From Akebia trifoliata (Eukaryota > Streptophyta > Magnoliopsida > Ranunculales > Lardizabalaceae), in assembly GCA_017979445.1 (NCBI GenBank), contig CM030715.1, positions 26,589,169 to 26,653,168 of the forward strand: a stretch of DNA of 64,000 bases. Direction: 5' to 3'. Position 1 is the stretch's first letter. Each line of letters begins with the position of its first letter. The notes under the pieces are model-generated. The model had not been told where the DNA came from, did no database searches, and worked only from the letters and a program-made list of their open reading frames with translations. The position numbers were made by a program, and so were the translations under genes. Shown in pieces: positions 23,715-34,450 of this stretch.

Positions 23715-25576
23715 TTCATTTGAAAACAAAAGAGAAATTAACAATACAAGGTTGGGAATGGATATCCAGTTTCCTACCATGCAAATGTGGCCACCCGGCC
23801 TAAAATAAATAACATAACGGAAACGTAAACAACGCCTCGCGCTAACAGAAAGGAAATAAACATGCAACCAATAATATTATCCCTAGATATCTGTTCACCA
23901 ACCTACACACAACACAACAATCTAAAATGCAGACATCACCCCTCGGGTGTGACTCTGACATTTTACCGTTTCATACCCTTTTTCCCTCTTTCCAATTTTT
24001 ACACTTTTCAATCTCTTCAATAAAATATCCATTTTCTGATATTCATTAACTCAATACGAGTTCATTGAATATTAAATCACATTTTCCAACTAAAGAATTT
24101 ATTTTTATCAATAGTATTGAAAAAGAATACAAATTTTATATCCAAACGGAGTCCAAGCAGTGCACAAGACCCAATTTATGAAAATAACCCGTTAAAATAT
24201 CCTACCCACGTATAATTTGTTAAAAATACAATTAAACATTTCGAACATGCAATTTCTGGCGTGAATTTTTGAAATAACAAAAGAATTCTATATTTTGGAA
24301 ATACATCCAAATTTTTTCGATAAAATCCTAAATGCAATTTTAACAATCTACGATTATTAATAGAAATTAAGAGTTCCTTACAATGTTTAGGAGAAAGGAT
24401 CAAAGCGTGTGCACGGAAATCGAGATGGATTGAACTTCGAAGTGGTTGATTTTCAAAACCGGCCTGGTGGTTTCGAAGATCTCGATGTGCTTGTCTTTTC
24501 TCCCTTCTATGACGAAAGACAGTTTGACCCCGAAATCGATGAAAATCGAGGTTGAAGTTACGAAAATCTCCGTATAAAAATACGGCTGATTTTTGACTAT
24601 ACGGGGTGAAAAAGACGAGAAAACGAAAGGAATTTGGGTGGGTTATGTAGAGAATGAGGCTGCGGACGTTTCTCCCTTCTACGGCGGAAGACGGTTTAAC
24701 CCCGAAACGGACGAAATTCGAGGTCAAAGTTTCAAAGTTTTCGTATCCAAATACGACTGATTTTTGACGATATTGGATGAAATAAAAAGTGAAACGAAGA
24801 AAGGTTGGGTGGGTTTTGTAGATGTCGAGGCTGCGGATCTTTTTCTCTTCTACAGCGATCATCGAAAGTGGACCGTTTGCGAAAGATCTGAAGTGAAAAA
24901 TCGGAGGAAAAATAATTTTTTTTCGTATATGTCTCGACTGTAATGACGCGTTGGGGAAGATGAGTCATATAAAAAGAATTAAATTTTATTTATATAAAAA
25001 TTGGGACGAAATCGGTATTTCGCCTATTGTTTTAATCGATGATAACTTGATCATCCGAACTCCAAAACTGACAAATGAATACTCTATTTCGCCTAATTTT
25101 TCGTTCCGGATCTAATGGTTAGTCAATTTCTATAAATTATGTCTCCATAAAAATTTATATTTTTTGCGTGAGGTGACCCCTAAATTTGATGTCATTTTCA
25201 TTTTTGACGATAATTCGACTTCCTGATCTGCAAAAATGACAAATAAATAGTCCATGTTGAATAATTTTTTGTTATGAATCCAATGGTATGATCGAATTTT
25301 AAAAATTATTCCTCTAACAAAAAGTCACTGTTTTAACCTGATCCGACCCGGTAATCGAGGATTTTGTAACTTTTATATTCGAACTCGCATTTGAGCGTGC
25401 TTACAGGCTAAACTATATTTTTCGATTATTTTGAATCTAATGGTGAGGTCAGATTCCATTAAAAATGATCAGAAACATCCTAAAGTTTTACCCCTAAATC
25501 CCACTTTTGAGATTTTCTTAAAATTCCACTATTTATTTTTTTCTCGAGATACGAATTAAAAATTCGGGGTGTTACA
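22396..25576 (-). mobile_element. Solo LTR, 3.2-kb family, copy B (inverted)
   Basis: On the + strand it starts TGTGGCACCCCGCC and ends CGGGGTGTTACA, the reverse complement of copy A. A perfect 5-bp duplication TGAAT flanks it (22391-22395 and 25577-25581). The match to copy A is end to end, including the internal 171-bp tandem array. Compared with copy A it carries an expanded (TA)n run at 23667-23711. The 228-codon open frame at 24176-24862 on the minus strand is produced by the tandem array, whose period is a multiple of three. It resembles no known protein to me. Confidence 0.9.
23667..23711. repeat. (TA)n microsatellite within solo LTR B
   Basis: About 45 bp of pure AT/TA, where copy A has only a short AATAATATATATG (12240-12252). 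The expansion happened after the two copies separated. Confidence 0.95.
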
Positions 25577-25581
25577 TGAAT

Positions 25582-26280
25582 AATATCATCCATACAAATT
25601 ATTAGTCAATATCAATATTGATGAATTCCTCCTTGTCATCTAACTACTTCACCATTATAACAACTATTACCGTAATCTAAAAAACTAATATTTCAAATAA
25701 TGAAATAATATTACTACCCCAATTACTTCATGAACTTAATATTACTAAATTTTTTGTATTTTTTCTAGTTGAAACGAATTTGATAAATTAACTTAGAATT
25801 TTAAAAATCAATGTGGAATTTCATTTTCTGTAGTTGGGATCGATTGCTCTTAATTTCTTCTTTAAAGTAAATTTCAAATTTATAAATGCAAAATTAACTT
25901 ATTGTTTAGTTGTTTTCTAGCTAATCTAGTTTATTAATTGTTAAAATAAAAAATTGAATATTCTTTTAGATAACGTCGTGTGATTCAGGTTGGGACAAGG
26001 TGACCAATAACAATCTAATATATTATTTTAGATACAATGTCTAAAATAACATACAAATCATCATTTATATAGTGTGTATATTTTGATAAATATTTTTTAA
26101 TCTTTTTATTAATTACTTTTTATATTTTTTACTCAACCAAGTATAATTTTATAGGAATCTTTCAATTTATTATTTAACGTAAGTCTTGATCATTCAACGA
26201 CTAAAACTCTTCAAATTATGTTATTTAAATATCGAAATTAACTTCAAACTTTAAAGGTACTCACATTGTTATTTCTTGTT
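25582..26280. other. Gene-free spacer
   Basis: AT-rich, with nothing recognised. Confidence 0.5.
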
Positions 26281-26560
26281 ATAAATGTATAGGGGGCGGA
26301 GTCTATTGCTAATTTAATAATGAAAGTTTATATTCTTTTTATGAATATAAAGGGGGCGGAGCCCTATTATTTTCTTATTGATGGAAGATTATTATTCATT
26401 TTATGAATATACAGAGGGACGAAGTCCTATTGTTCATTTATTGATTAAATATTGTTATTCATTTTATAAATATATAGGAGGGTAGAGTACTATTGATAAT
26501 TTTTTGATGAAATATTTTTATTATTTTTATGAATATATAGGGACAGAGCCTCATTTGATG
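26281..26560 (+). repeat. Minisatellite, ~60-63 bp unit, five copies
   Basis: Five units follow one another. Each contains an ATGAATATA-type start (26284, 26341, 26403, 26466, 26529), then AGGGGGCGGAG or a decayed form (AGAGGGACGAAG, AGGAGGGTAGAG, AGGGACAGAG), then CCTATTG and an AT-rich tail. The first two units keep the GC motif best. It lies just upstream of the hAT transposase remnant. Confidence 0.8.
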
Positions 26561-26889
26561 ATTATTGACTATGCTTATGAAATTATGATATTAATTTCAA
26601 TTTTTATTGTTCATTGAAATTATTGATTATGATTGTGATTAGATTAGTTCTTGTTACTTTTTTTAACATGTAAAATTATTTTTCAATGTTGGATTACATA
26701 ACTTTCTATGATAGAATAATATGTATCTTTAATATATAGAAATGTGTTAAAAATCTTGATATCTAACTAAATAAATTAAATTTATGAATCAAATATAAAT
26801 AAATTACTTATAACAAAGTTTAATTTGGAATAATCATCTATTACTTGAGTAAGAAATGATTTTAGTAATGATGACATGCGATGATGTTC

Positions 26890-29339
26890 AAAATATAGTC
26901 GTGTTGAAATCAACCTGAAAGATCTTCCTTTGGATCTTGGGTTACGAATCAAAATTTTAAATTATAATTCTAATGATCGAGATGAAATTATAAGATTGTA
27001 TTTATAAAAAGGCCCATGTCAACCTTGTGAACATAATTTCCTACAAAAAAAGTTAGGAAAGGTGTCATGTCGTTCCAATTCAATTTGATTTAATGATTTT
27101 AAAAATTGGTTAGAGTATAGTATTGTGAAAGACGTTGCATTTTACTTGTGTTACTATATGATGAGAGTTGATTTTGAAGAGCAAGTCAATGACGATTCTT
27201 TCATTATCGTGGGATTCACAAATTGAAAAAAAAAATGAAAGATTTCAAATCCATGTTGAAGGCCCAAATAGCCCCTATAACAAAACTTGAAGGAAATGTT
27301 AAGATTTAATGAAACAAAATCAACACATTAAAGTTGTTTATTCTCGACAATTTGATCAGACTAAAAATGAGTTTCAGATTCTTTTGATTGCAACAGTCGA
27401 TTATATTCGATTTCTTTTATGTTAAGGATTAGCCTTTTGAGGTTATTATGAATTTGAATATTCAAGAAATTGTGGAAACTTTATTGAACTTCTACATTTT
27501 TTTACAAATTATAATAAAATTGTATAAAATGTTATGTTAAAGAATGCTCACAAAAATCTGAAAATATTATCTCATGATACACAACAGGATATCGTGTGTA
27601 GTATTGTAAATGAAACTACTAATACAATAACTAATGATCTTGAAGATGATCTATTTTCTATTTTGATTGATAAATCTTGTGACGTATCAATCAAGTAACA
27701 AATGATAATTCTGATTCGTTATGTAAATAAAAAATGATATGTTATTTAGCGATTTCTCGGCATTGTCCATGTCAGTGATACAACGACTTTATCGTTAAAA
27801 GCAGCAATTGAAGCATTATTCTCAAAACATGGATTAAGTATGTCAAAATTACCTGGACTAGATTATAACGAGGCTAGTAATATGAGAAGAGAATTTAATT
27901 GTTTCAAAAATCTCATCATGAAAGAAAATCAATCTACTTTTTATGTTCACTGTTTTGCTCATCAACTTCAGTTAGTACTTGTAGTTGTTACAAAAAATCA
28001 TTTTCAAGTTGCTAATCTTTTCAATATTCTTGTTAATTTGTTAAATGTTGTGGGACCTTCGTGTAAACACCTAGATATTTTAAGAGAAAAATGCGCTAAT
28101 AATATTATTCAAGTACTAGACAATGGTAAAATTTCAAATGAACATGGTTTGAATAAAAAAATTAGCCTCCAACGAGCTAGTGATACACGTTGGGGCTCAC
28201 ATCATGGTACATTGATGAGCTTGATTTTTTATGTTTTCTTCTATTGTTGACGTGCTTGTGGTTGTTGAAGAGGATGACACAAATTCTAAGCAAAAATGTG
28301 AAGCAAGTACCCTATTAGATTCGATTCAATCTTTTGACTTTGTATTCATCATGTACTTAATGAAAACAATTTTGAGAATTTCAAATAAATTGTTACAAGA
28401 ACTATAGAGGAAAGATTAAGATATTATAAATGCTCTAGCCTTGATTATTGTATCTAAGCAACGATTACAAATGACGAGAGATAGTAAATAAAAATCTTTA
28501 CATAAGGAAAATTTTCTTTTTGTGAAAGACATGATATTTTTATATCAAGCATGGATGATATATATATATATATATATAGTTTGAGGACGACTACGATGTA
28601 ATGTTAAATAAGTCACCAATTTACACAGTTATTGTGTTAAATTATTTTGTACGGTGTTAGATTTGCAACTCCAAGAACTTAACGATCATTTTACAGAGAA
28701 AAACATTGAGTTACTTTTCTGTGTGGCATGTTTGAATCCATGTGATTCATTATCTGCTTTTAATAATAATAAGTTGATTTATCTTGCTCAATTTTACCCA
28801 TCAAAATTTTATAATGCGAAACTTATAGCACTTGACAATTAACTTGAGACTTATATACTTGATGAGCACTTTGATAATGAATTTTTACAACTTAAAGGAA
28901 TCGGTGGTCTTGTAGAGAAATTAATTGAGACAAAAAAAATGTTGTATATCAATTGGTGTATTTGACTGTGAAACTATCTTTGATACCACCAATGACAATT
29001 ACAATCATTAAAAAAACTTTTCAATAATGAAAATAGTAAATAATCGATTACGTAATCGAATGAGAGATCAATGGATGAATGATTGTTTAGTTACCTATAT
29101 TAAGAAAGATGTGTTTGATATTAATTGGTGTATTTGATCATGAAACTAACTTTGATACTACGGCTACTATAACCATTAAAAGAGTTTTTTCAGAAATGAA
29201 CATAGTAAAGAATCAATTGCCTAATCGAATGGGAGATCAATGGATGAATGATTGCTTGGTTACCTATATCAAGAAAGATCTGTTTGATACCATTGACAAT
29301 GAGATGATCATTCAACACTTTCAGAATTTGAAAATTTGA
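26890..29339 (+). pseudogene. hAT transposase pseudogene (TTF zinc-finger type)
   Basis: Translated pieces in order match a TTF-type hAT transposase. A LKDLPLDLG block lies near 26915. A zinc-finger region with GPCQP, NWLEYSIVKDVAF and a DSF-type segment covers 27011-27230. Then comes a decayed middle part, followed by an open core at 27840-28250 with YVHCFAHQLQLVLV, VGPSCKHLDILREK and ASDTRWGSHHGTL. Next come a short open piece at 28654-28842 (QELNDHFTEKNIELL, LIYLAQFYPSKF) and the C-terminal dimerisation region (NRMGDQWMNDCLVTYIKKD) ending at TGA 29337. Many stops and frameshifts show it is long dead. The dimerisation segment is present twice in tandem. Confidence 0.85.
28950..29290 (+). 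repeat. Tandem duplication of the hAT dimerisation segment
   Basis: AATTGGTGTATTTGA occurs at 28951 and 29123, and GAGATCAATGGATGAATG at 29064 and 29233, giving a period of about 170 bp. Both units encode the QWMNDCLVTYIKKD stretch. The second unit keeps an open frame. Confidence 0.85.
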
Positions 29340-29535
29340 TGGGAACGATTGTGAAGATTTATGTATATGTATCAGTGATTGATTTTATTTAAAACGATGT
29401 GAAAATTTTGTGTATATATTACGAGTTAATACATTTTGTAAGTGTTACATTATTGAAAATACATGTAGTAAAAGTTATTTATTTATTTTATATATTTTAA
29501 AAATCAAAATTTAATATTATTAATGAGTTCATAGT

Positions 29536-29581
29536 TGCCCCCACGAAAACAAAATCCTTGTTCCGCCCCTTAATATATTTA
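29536..29581 (+). mobile_element. hAT 3' terminus
   Basis: GCCCCCACGAAAAC followed by GTTCCGCCCCTT resembles the complement of the CAGGGGC... start at 14191. The last base is T where G is expected for a perfect terminal repeat. It marks the likely 3' end of the decayed hAT element. Confidence 0.55.
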
Positions 29582-29589
29582 AGTTAGGA

Positions 29590-30482
29590 TTGAAAGAATT
29601 TTTAGTATAGGGATTGGGATTGTCTAAAAAATTTGAATAGAGATTTAAAATAGATTTTAGAGAGCTTGAGAGAAGGAGAGAAAGATGAGATTGAGGGGGA
29701 GAATTCAAACATAGGGGATTTATGAGGAAGTGGTAGGTTTTTATAGATTTTTTTAAGTTACTTTTAAGTGTAAAATAGGGAAAAATAGAAAGTGAAAAAT
29801 GACATGAGATTTGTGAATAAGAAGGTTGGAATTTGAGGTTAGGGAGGGGTAGTTGTGGAAAATGGGTTAAGTGAGGTTGTTCTTTACCCATACCCATGGA
29901 TATGATCCAAATAGGTTGGTTAGACAACCCATACTTAGATGGAGTATGAGTTACGTTAGGAAGTGTGGGTATTGGATTAAAAATTTAGATAATGTAAGGG
30001 GGTAGGTGATGAGTTTTTTGGGAGATTGATTATGGTGATAACATGTGGAAAAAGTGATAGCATGCATTTGCTTTTGGTGGGTTAGGTGAGTTGATTAAGG
30101 AAATGGGGTGTGACGAGGTCTGGAGATGGTTTGTGTAGTGATTTGTGGAGGAAATAATGGTGTTAGGTGGTAGCATATGATATGGTGTAGGGATGGTGAT
30201 GATGTAATTGATTTTTTGAGAGGTTGGTTGTGGTAGTGATATGTGAAAAAATAATTGAGGGTCTTGACTTTGGTCAATGCACTTTGAAGCTCAAAAGAGG
30301 TCATGGACTTGGATATTGGATTTTGGTCTTGATAATTTTAACTAAGGTGGTGGTGAGGATGGGCTCAAGGCTTTGGTTGGATTTGAATGTAGGTAAATTG
30401 TGGTTTATGTTTGGGTTGGTTAGGGGATGGACGTTAGATTTGGATTTAGTGGGTTTACAACATAGGCCCATTAGAGCCTTAG
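29590..30482. other. G/T-rich spacer
   Basis: The + strand is strongly G+T biased (many GGTGG, GTGGT and TTGGG phrases), which produces long but low-complexity open frames on both strands (for example 29529-29927 minus). No gene is supported. Confidence 0.5.
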
Positions 30483-30487
30483 GGCTT

Positions 30488-32217
30488 TGAAAGCGCCCTC
30501 GATCCGTAGGGTGCGCGGATCCGCTTTTGACCCTTGAGATTTGGGAGTCGCCACCTAGTTGTTAAGGTCTAGGAACCAAACTGACTCTAAAAAAGATAAA
30601 CTAATCTACGAAAGAGAAAAAGAGTCCGGGGATCACATTACGGGGTTAGAAGGTGTTAGGCATCAACCCCGCCCGGCCAAAGTCGGTCTCTACTAACTTT
30701 CCAAATAAATCACATTGCTAAAAACCTAGATAAAAATAAAAATAAAAAAATTTCATACCTTTCCGATAGCAAGGATTTTGTTCCCTCAGATCTGACAAAA
30801 AATAGCTCCTTGTACTGTACTATCTTGCTTCGTTCTGTCTTCGGATTTGATTTTGGATCTCCGAGGCAAGGTATCTCCTTATTTTTTGGTCTGAACTCTT
30901 CAAGTTTGTTGCGGATTTTGGGATGTTTTTTGAAGGCTTTTAGGCGTTTCTTATGCTAAAATCGAAAGAGGGATGTTAGGTAAGGAGTTGGGACTCCAAA
31001 ACTAGGGTTTATGGGAGGCTAGGGGGGCTTTTAGACCTACTTCTCTTAGGGTTTATGATTTGATACGAAAATAGGGTGTGAGAACCTCTATTTATAGAAT
31101 TTTTTTAAGGGTTGATTTGGATAGAGTTAGTATTTAATTAGAGTTCTTTTAATTAGAGTTGTGTTTTAGTTAGACTTGTTTTAGGTAGAATTGTGTTTTA
31201 ATTAGAATTGTTTTAGGTGGAATTATTTTTTAGTTAGAACTCTATTAGATAGAGTTATTATTTAATTAGAATTCTATTATGATTTTTGGTCTTATTTGAT
31301 TGACTTTTAATGTTTTGACTTTAGTCTTAATTGATTGACTTTTAATATCTTGACTTTAGTCTTGCTTAATTGACTTTAATTTTGACTTCAGTCTTGCTTG
31401 ACTGACTTTAATACCTTGACTTCAGTCTTGCTTGATTGACTTTAAATTTTTGGAGAACCCCCCTCTAAAATATCTTTAATTTTTTGGACCCCCAAATGGA
31501 GGGGTCCTTAAAGAAATATCTCACGAACCCTCAACAATTTTACTTGAAAGCCCGATTGATCGATTTTTTTTAATTCAAAATTTTAAGTTAATTTCATTAA
31601 TATTTTATTTTAATTATTTAATATTTTATTTATTAATTCGAAAATTTTAATTATGAAAATTGTGAAATTACCGTTTTGCCCTCGGAGAGGACTTTTCACG
31701 TTTTAAGTCAGTTTTTAATGTTCTACGATGTTTTAGAATCCATTTTTCGTAAGGAATTCAATGGAAATATTAGTTTTTGTTATTTATGAAATTTTTTGAT
31801 GTGAAATGATTGTAAACTTTATGAGGGGTATTTTCGTAATTTTGTCAGATTCTGTTAAAATTGGTAAAATGATTTGTTTGGTTTCGATTTGTTATTTTAT
31901 GTGTTCGAAAGGGTTTTCCTAATCGTAACATAGGCTTTAGGGTTATTTTGATGTTAGGGGTATTTTGGTAATTTGGTCATTTTTATCGTGAAACTTCTTT
32001 TTGGTTTACAAGATGATGATTTCTATGTTTCTGGAGTCGTATTTTCCTAGCGTAGCGTGGTTTCTAAGGTTTTGTCAATTCGAGATATCTCATCCAGATT
32101 TCTGAAACATTTTTAGTAACAAAATAAAGCAATGGAATACACATCCATCATTGGGAATCATTGCGATCGGGTTGACGAGTTGATTAATCAGGCGAATGCA
32201 AAAATGGGGTGTCTACA
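30488..32217 (+). mobile_element. Solo LTR, second family (1.7 kb)
   Basis: It begins TGAAAGCGCCCTCG and ends GGGGTGTCTACA. The flanking 5-mers are GGCTT (30483-30487) and GACTT (32218-32222), a target duplication with one mismatch. It contains the phrases GGGAGTCGCCACCTAG (about 30548) and GAAGGTGTTAGGCATC (about 30648), which are widespread in plant LTR retrotransposons. There is no coding capacity. Diverged fragments of the same family appear near 41585-41650, 58985-59165 (inverted) and 59930-60000. Confidence 0.65.
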
Positions 32218-32336
32218 GACTTTTATTCGAAATGAAAAATAATATTTTTTAGGGCTTGGGCCTTTTTATTTTAAAATACAATTTTTTTTTGCTTTTTTGC
32301 ATGGGACCCATTCAAATTCGGATGTTTACAGTTAGA

Positions 32337-33284
32337 ACTGGCAATGGATTAGTTCGGTAGCGGAACAACCCACTTCGTTACTGATCCGAAATGTTTACCC
32401 TACAATCTATACCTGAACTGATCCAAAAATTTTACTTTACAATCCGATCCAATTTGATTAAGATTTCATTAATCCTAATTCGATCTGATTTATATATATA
32501 CATAGGGGGCGGTTCATGGGACATAAGTAAAAGCATATGTAATATAGGTTAGAAGTTTTGGATTAAGCTGATTTTTTGTGAGGATGATCTTCTCATCATA
32601 TAGATCATCCTTCATATAGATCATCCTCACAACAAATCAATTCAATTTGAAACTTCTAACCCATATTTTGAAAAACTATTGTTTTTTGCTTATGTCCCTT
32701 GAACCATCCCCATATATATATATTAAAGAAATTAAGTTTTGGAAGAGTAAAAAACTTTGAGTAGGGTTTGAGAGATAAAAAAAGAGAAGTAGACAAGGTT
32801 AAAGAAGATGGATTTTGAGAAAGAAACCTTTGTTGAGGATGATTAGGTTTAGGAGGAAAAAAAAAAGATCCAATAAAGAGATGTAGAGAGAGGCGTACAT
32901 GAAAAGTCATTGTCTTCATCATCACCATGAGCTTTTACCATCACCATCATCGTGAGTCATGGTTGTGTATGAGGTTGAACATCTTATTTAGGGAGCCAAG
33001 CTTTTTGGAATGGTTTTGTACTTCTGTTGAGGAAGGAAGATGATGAGTATAGAAGATGAATAAAATTTTAGGAGAAAGAATAAGTAGGTTATGACTCATG
33101 ATGAGTTGTAGAAGAAGAGAAAATATAAAAGAGAGAGAATGTGTGGGTTATGATGTTAGGTTATTAATGTATAAAAAATTGAATCGGGTTTTAACCAGAT
33201 AAGATTGAGACTAATTTGAATCGGATTTTTTCGGATCAGATCAGGTCAGATATTGGGTAAAAAGTGAATCATTGCCAACCTTAT
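32337..33284. mobile_element. Possible non-autonomous TIR element
   Basis: CTGGCAATGGATTAG at the left and CATTGCCAACC at the right form a short inverted repeat. Just inside each end are repeated GATCCGATC/TCGGATCAGATC phrases. No clean target duplication was found, so the borders are tentative. A palindromic MITE (32500-32712) is nested in it. The rest is AT- and GA-rich without a gene. Confidence 0.35.
32500..32712. mobile_element. Long-inverted-repeat MITE (family 1, copy 2)
   Basis: The left arm GGTTCATGGGACATAAG pairs with the complement of the right end (GGTTCAAGGGACATAAG), and the inner GGTTAGAAGTTT...GAGGATGATC phrases also pair. The inner arms match those of 22063-22385. It folds almost completely on itself. 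Confidence 0.75.
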
Positions 33285-33990
33285 CTAGAACTATCCCTCT
33301 TTGCAGGAGTTGCATGCAAATAATAGGCTTAACCTTGTACAAGCCCCAAAATTTTGCTCGAACACGTTTTAAAAACACCGAGTGAATTGATGAACTTTGT
33401 AAAAGTGGCCACCCAAACACGAGGTCTAACATGGTTGGCTTTTTTAATTCCCTGACCTCGTGACTCGGAGCTTGTTCGAGATCTCAGATTTGGTAGTTTT
33501 TGATGAATTTTGAAATCCTGATGTTTTTTATCATGTTTTGACAAATTGAATTTAAAATGCAACTTGAAAATGAATTTTTGAAAACAACATTTTTTTAACA
33601 AGATATGTTTCTTTGGGAAAAAAGCTTAAATAATAAGAACTTCTTAAAAATGAATTAAAGGCTTGTGATGATCCTTTAGTAGGTCTAGACTGTAGAATCT
33701 TTTAAACTTATCGTAACATTCTTTGATTGTAGTGGTTGGAAAATTATAAAAAAAAATGTAATTTTCCCAGGCTTTGAGTTTGATAGGGAGGGGATCTATT
33801 GTAAGAAGTCAGACTTCCAAGCTAAGAGTCTGACTATGAAAAGTAAAAAATGAAGTTTGCAATATGAGTGTGTTTCGATAAGGAATGATTTGACATCTTT
33901 CGCTTTAAACGACGAATTTGTGAAATCTAAAGAAGATCAAAATTATTTTTTCCTCAATTTTTTATTTTATTTTTTTAATAAGCTGAAAAT
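33285..33990. other. Gene-free spacer
   Basis: Nothing is recognised beyond weak LTR-like phrases near 33420-33490. Confidence 0.5.
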
Positions 33991-33993
33991 ATC

Positions 33994-34450
33994 GTGTAGT
34001 TTATGCTCATACAACAAGGAGCAATATATAGTTTAGACTCTTACTATGGAGCAAAACATAGTTTAGGCTCATATTGGAGAGCATCATACAGTTTAGACTC
34101 TTGTTGAGGAGTAACATGTAGTTTAGATTCTTGCTAAGAAGCAATACTCAATTTAGGTTTTATTGAAAATCAATACGCAGTTTAAGGTCTTACTAAAGAG
34201 CAATGAGTAGTTTTAGACTCTTATTGAGGAGCTAAAAGCAGTTTAAACTCTTGTTAAGGAGTAAAATGCAATTTAGGCTTTTATTGAGGAGTAATAGGTA
34301 GTTTAACTCTTGTTAACGAGCAATATGCAGTTTAGGCTCTTACTGAGGAGCAATATGTAATTCAAGCTCTTGCTAAGGAGCAACGAATAATTTTAGGCTC
34401 TTATTGACGAGTAAAACGTAATTTAGGCTCTTGTTAAGGAGCAACATGTT
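33994..34450 (+). repeat. Minisatellite, ~30-bp unit, about 15 copies
   Basis: The unit is close to GAGCAATATGTAGTTTAGGCTCTTGTTAAG, with substitutions and one-base indels between copies. Starts of GAG(C/T)AA-type are seen at about 34019 and then every ~30 bp to about 34440. No frame stays open across the array, so it is not a coding repeat. Confidence 0.9.

Noticed and set aside
29529..29927. 132-codon minus-strand frame
   Set aside because: It is the mirror of a G/T-rich stretch: Ser/Leu/Asn/Pro low complexity, overlapping the hAT terminus.
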